Part shown: positions 60,501 to 64,000 of the stretch, piece after piece
Position numbering within the stretch: the first letter of the stretch is position 1
Layout of the letters: every line of letters starts with the position of its first letter
From: Lanius collurio
Lineage: Eukaryota; Chordata; Aves; Passeriformes; Laniidae
NCBI GenBank assembly: GCA_020086605.1
Contig: JACBWW010000083.1
Coordinates: forward strand, 1,495,323 to 1,559,322
Direction: 5' to 3'
Length of the DNA stretch: 64,000 nt
Position numbers and translations under genes: made by a program
The notes under the pieces: model-generated
Database searches by the model: none
What the model saw: only the letters and a program-made list of their open reading frames with translations
Told to the model about the DNA's origin: nothing

Positions 60501-60850
60501 AAAACTGGTTATTACCTGAATATTTTATCCAAACCTACTTCTGAATAATCATAAATCATCAAAGTAGCTGTCAGCTGAGACAGCCTCAAGAACATGCATC
60601 AAGAGCCAATGTAAGAGCTTAAAAAACTCTACAAATGCTTAGAATTATTTGACTCATTTAATTGCTTAAATCAAGCCAAAACCCAATTTAATGACACCCT
60701 TATATACAAAGAATATGTCACAAATAACGCATCAACAGAAATACATGTTTAACACAAAGAGGTAAAACTGGTTCTGTAGCAGATGCTCATTTACATATGT
60801 ATTGATTTAATTACAGATTACTCTTCCTTCTTTCAGGATTGCTTAAAAAG
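60501..60850. promoter_or_regulatory. AT-rich block, candidate enhancer-like DNA
   Basis: It contains an AP-1 type site (tttgactcattt near 60649) and homeodomain-type TAATTA cores (gatttaattacagatta near 60805-60821) in a smooth AT-rich context without repeats. The style resembles conserved non-coding elements, but conservation cannot be seen from one sequence. Confidence 0.2.
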
Positions 60851-62809
60851 ATGAACACAAGCCAGAACTGCAAAAACTGAGCCAGAGAGACTAGAGACAC
60901 TAATTTCTTCCTTCGGTCATGCCTACAGACATGTGCAACATTCTTGCTCTTACTGACATAAACTCAGAGGCATGGGAAGGACTGCCACAGCTGCAGCTCC
61001 TGATGCTCCTCTGCATCTGAGGGAGCCTGTGTCTGCCTTCATAAGCATAAAGGGCAGAATCAGGCCAGGAAGTCCTGGGCTTATCAGTCTGCATTAAAGC
61101 GGATTTTTGTGCCTGCTGCAGCTGTGTGTATGAGAGACCATGAGAGCACAGGGGAATAAACCTGGCTCTGGGTTCTTGCACTCCCCAGTGTGCAAAACCA
61201 CAGAAAGCATTTTTCCTAGGCAAGGAGGAGCGACAGAGAAGGCTCTTATTTCCCTGAAACGCCTCCCTTCCCAAGCTTCTTCATAGAGACAGGCAGCCGT
61301 TCTCATTAGTCACTGTTACACAGTTGTTTTGTGCCCTGCAGCCTGTCAGTGTAGGAAAACTGCCTGGAATCAGAGCAGCCTGGCAGTCTGCTGCAGCATC
61401 AGCTCTCTGCCGGATAATTCCAGAGCTGCTTCCCAAACTCATTTCTCAACAGTATTTTCAGGCTGCTTTCATGTGAAGCAAGAAAAAAACCCAAAGCCCA
61501 GATAAACCCAACTCCATTTTGGGATACCTCTACGCAGCCTGTGGGCAGACAACAGGTTTCTGTGCAGACAGGGGTGTCCTTGCTTGTGCTTGTGCCAGGA
61601 GGATGCTGCCCAGGATACCTTGCAGGGATGAGGCACATCCCTGACTTGCTGTCTACCCATGTCTGTGAGCTTCACTGTGACTTTGCCTCCTGATCTTCCT
61701 CATTGTCCCACCATCCCACGGGTGTTCCTGTGAGACAAGCCCTACAACAGCGTGTTTTTAAGGGCAGATATAGAAGCCTCCTCATCAGACCCAGCTCATC
61801 CTCTGGCCCTGTCCTGACTCACACCCTGTCAGCAGCTCAGCCCTGGCTTGAGGGGGAAGGAGCCCTAGTGACCAACTCTGTTCAATGTGGTACCTTTGAG
61901 GTGATGCATGTGGATTTTATGCCTTAAATCCATCTAATAAACCAAATTCTCTGTAATAATTTTTTTTGCAGGAGACAGTGGTGCAACCGTGATCTTGCTC
62001 CTATATATTTGAACAAACACGTACCAGTCGTCCAGGGCAGGTGTTAGGCAATTATTTCATGCTCTGTTTGCAAATGTAGAGGTCAGCAAGAGAGTGCTTA
62101 AATCCTGCATAGAGCAGAGTGGAAACAGGCCCAGCCTCTCCCACCCTTGCTCTTTTACTCAGAGTAAATCACTCACCTTTGTGCTACACAGCAAACTTGG
62201 TTGTTGGGCACCCACAAGTGGTGCAGTCCTTAATGCTGTTTTTCTAGCAAAGTGCCTTTGTCATTTGCGAACAAAATAATGCCTGGCTGCTTTTTCCACG
62301 CTTCCAGGCAGCGGTCATTAGTCATCAAATGTCTTGGTTATGCGACAGCTTGACTAAAGCCAGGAAGTTTTCCTTAAAATCTATTTAGTCTACCTTAGAA
62401 AAGAAAAACCAAACAACTTTATGCATCAAAAAGTCCAGCTGGAGAACTTCCCTTATTGCCCATCATTTTTAATTAGTTGATGTGTTTTCCCCTGGAGTGG
62501 GTCGCGCACAGTACCCAGACTACACACATTGTTCCTTGGCTGGGGAGCTGCACATGGCAACTTCTCTTATATATCATTTCTCCAGCACATGCTTGAGACT
62601 TGATGCTATTTGGGCAGTTCACATGAAGCTCAGAGAGTGTGGGTGCTTCTCCACTGCTTTCCAGGCACAGGGTGACAGTGTCCAACAGACAGCTGGTGCA
62701 GGATTATTTTAGGCTGTACTCAGTCACCAGAGATGCCCTTTGGGTGTTCAGTACATTCAGTTTCCTTCCATCCATTCAATTTGTTTTTCTGTTTGGTAGA
62801 GGGATCTAT

Positions 62810-63060
62810 CTAAAGTGACATCTCGCTCTGTGAAAACACAGTATTGGGAGCTAATTGAGCGCTTTATAATTCTGAGCATAGAAACCTTTTATTTTTGTAT
62901 GGGAAAGAGCTGTTATTTTATCCCTATCTCAGGTGGAAAGGTCATAATCAGGAGCTGGAATACTGTTGTATTCCAGAATGAAATGCTGTTCAATGATAGC
63001 TTTATAAGCCTGTGCTGATTCCAGTATTCGCCTTTTGAAGAAAGAGAGCTGGGGAAAACA
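62810..63060. promoter_or_regulatory. candidate conserved non-coding element with a 22-nt dyad
   Basis: A perfect dyad lies at 62955-62976: ctggaatac, tgtt, gtattccag. Around it is balanced, repeat-free sequence with homeodomain- and TEAD-like (ggaat) cores. No long open frame runs through it convincingly. A regulatory role is inferred only from its look. Confidence 0.25.
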
Positions 63061-64000
63061 CAAATGTCCCTGCTCAGACACAAATCCAGAGTTTGCAAAT
63101 CCCAGGCTGGGGCAATGTAATGAGATAAGGGTACAGAGGTGAGGATGAAGGTCAGGGATGCAGCCTCCTTTCTGAAGGCTTTGCTGCATCCAACTTAACC
63201 CCCACCTAGAAACAATGCTTGCGTACAGCACAAACCAGAAGTGAATTCCTGACATTGGACTCAGCCAAGGTTCATGGTGGCCCACAGGGGATCCTGGGCA
63301 CTCCTGTTGGACCCTGGTTTGGGGAACACTACATCTGAGATGGCTCATATTGGCTAAGCCAGCTCCATTATGGCTCCAGGCACCTGAAAACATCCTCTGT
63401 GCTGCCCTGGAGAGCCCAGCTGCTGCCTGCCCACCTCTCAGCTACCCTTACACCTCCTCAGTAAATTGTGAGCTGTAGGATGTGACCTACAGCAGCTGCT
63501 TTGCAGCAATATTGTCAGAGCAGTAACACACAGCCCTCTGACATGGCCCATGATACTGAAACCCCTCCCAGGCACTAAAACCAGCAGTTTGCAGCAGTTT
63601 TCTGCTGAAATCCTCCAAGTGTAATGATATATGCTAGCTCAGAGGAGTACCAAACTCTCAGTGGGTCAGCAGCGAAGTGGAATAGAGCCCTTAGCCCAAA
63701 ACATGCAGTATTTTAAACCAGACACAGAATGAAAACAACACAGAACAAAGTGTCGCAACAACACTTTTTCCCTGGACCAGGATTGCTGTGCTTGGTAAAG
63801 CCTACCAGAAAAGAGAACTAAAACTCACATGACGGTCAAAAATTCCAGTGATGAGTGTTTACCAAAGGCTACATGCCACATGGATACATGAGGTGTCCCT
63901 TGCTCACCTGGGATGGGACAAATTAATTGACACCTGAACAAAAATGAAAGCAAATGAAAACTTGTGTTCCCTTCTTTGAAAGGGCTGAGCATTTCGGCCT
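63061..64000. other. right end of window, nothing recognised
   Basis: No exon, RNA gene or named repeat is supported in the last kilobase. A 154-codon minus frame here (62929-63393) has no recognisable motif. Confidence 0.5.

Noticed and set aside
46941..64000. Expected neighbour VGLL1
   Set aside because: In human VGLL1 lies upstream of CD40LG. I looked for its Tondu motif (VLFTYFQGD-like) on both strands and did not find it, so it probably lies beyond the window.
1..64000. Endogenous retrovirus, DNA transposon, CRISPR array or operon-like structure
   Set aside because: I saw no paired LTRs, retroviral or transposase frames, spaced repeats or bacterial-style gene packing. The only named mobile sequences are CR1 fragments.

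Overview
This window is vertebrate nuclear DNA and almost certainly from a bird. Exons are short and separated by introns with canonical GT-AG borders. Fragments of avian-type CR1 LINEs are scattered through it, several ending in the typical ATTCTATGA-like 3' tail. The two recognisable proteins are alpha-PIX (ARHGEF6) and CD40 ligand (CD40LG), which are neighbours in a tail-to-tail arrangement on human Xq26. As I remember the families, the CD40 ligand is closer to chicken than to mammalian CD40L. I cannot name the species.

Layout. (1) 1-6618: no coding exon found. It holds three CR1 fragments, a long polypyrimidine tract and a CpG island (about 3.4-4.34 kb) with GC boxes and a good splice donor. 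(2) 6619-34235, plus strand: twenty ARHGEF6 coding exons. All junctions keep phase and together give 690 residues and a stop. They cover the end of the CH domain, the SH3, DH and PH domains, the GIT-binding region and the C-terminal coiled coil. The first roughly 83 residues expected for the family (most of the CH domain) are not in the window and probably lie to the left of it. (3) 34236 to about 36.4 kb: probable ARHGEF6 3' UTR with two AATAAA signals. (4) 36.4-40.4 kb: the gap between the two converging genes, including the proximal CD40LG 3' UTR with AU-rich motifs. (5) 46709-40423, minus strand: six CD40LG coding exons giving 274 residues. (6) 46.7-64 kb: no gene I can name. It contains a near-perfect 35-bp-arm hairpin (52410-52484), a GC-rich patch with a 366-codon open frame, and AT-rich blocks that look like candidate conserved regulatory DNA.

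The two products act separately. ARHGEF6 is a cytoplasmic Rac1/Cdc42 exchange factor that docks PAK and GIT proteins. CD40LG is a type II membrane cytokine of activated T cells. They share a neighbourhood and converging 3' ends, not a pathway shown by the sequence. The most interesting unexplained signals are the hairpin at 52.4 kb, the CpG-island promoter inside or upstream of ARHGEF6 that could drive a form without the CH domain, an antisense coding-like segment at 23459-23602, and the six-exon CD40LG with a tandem splice acceptor.
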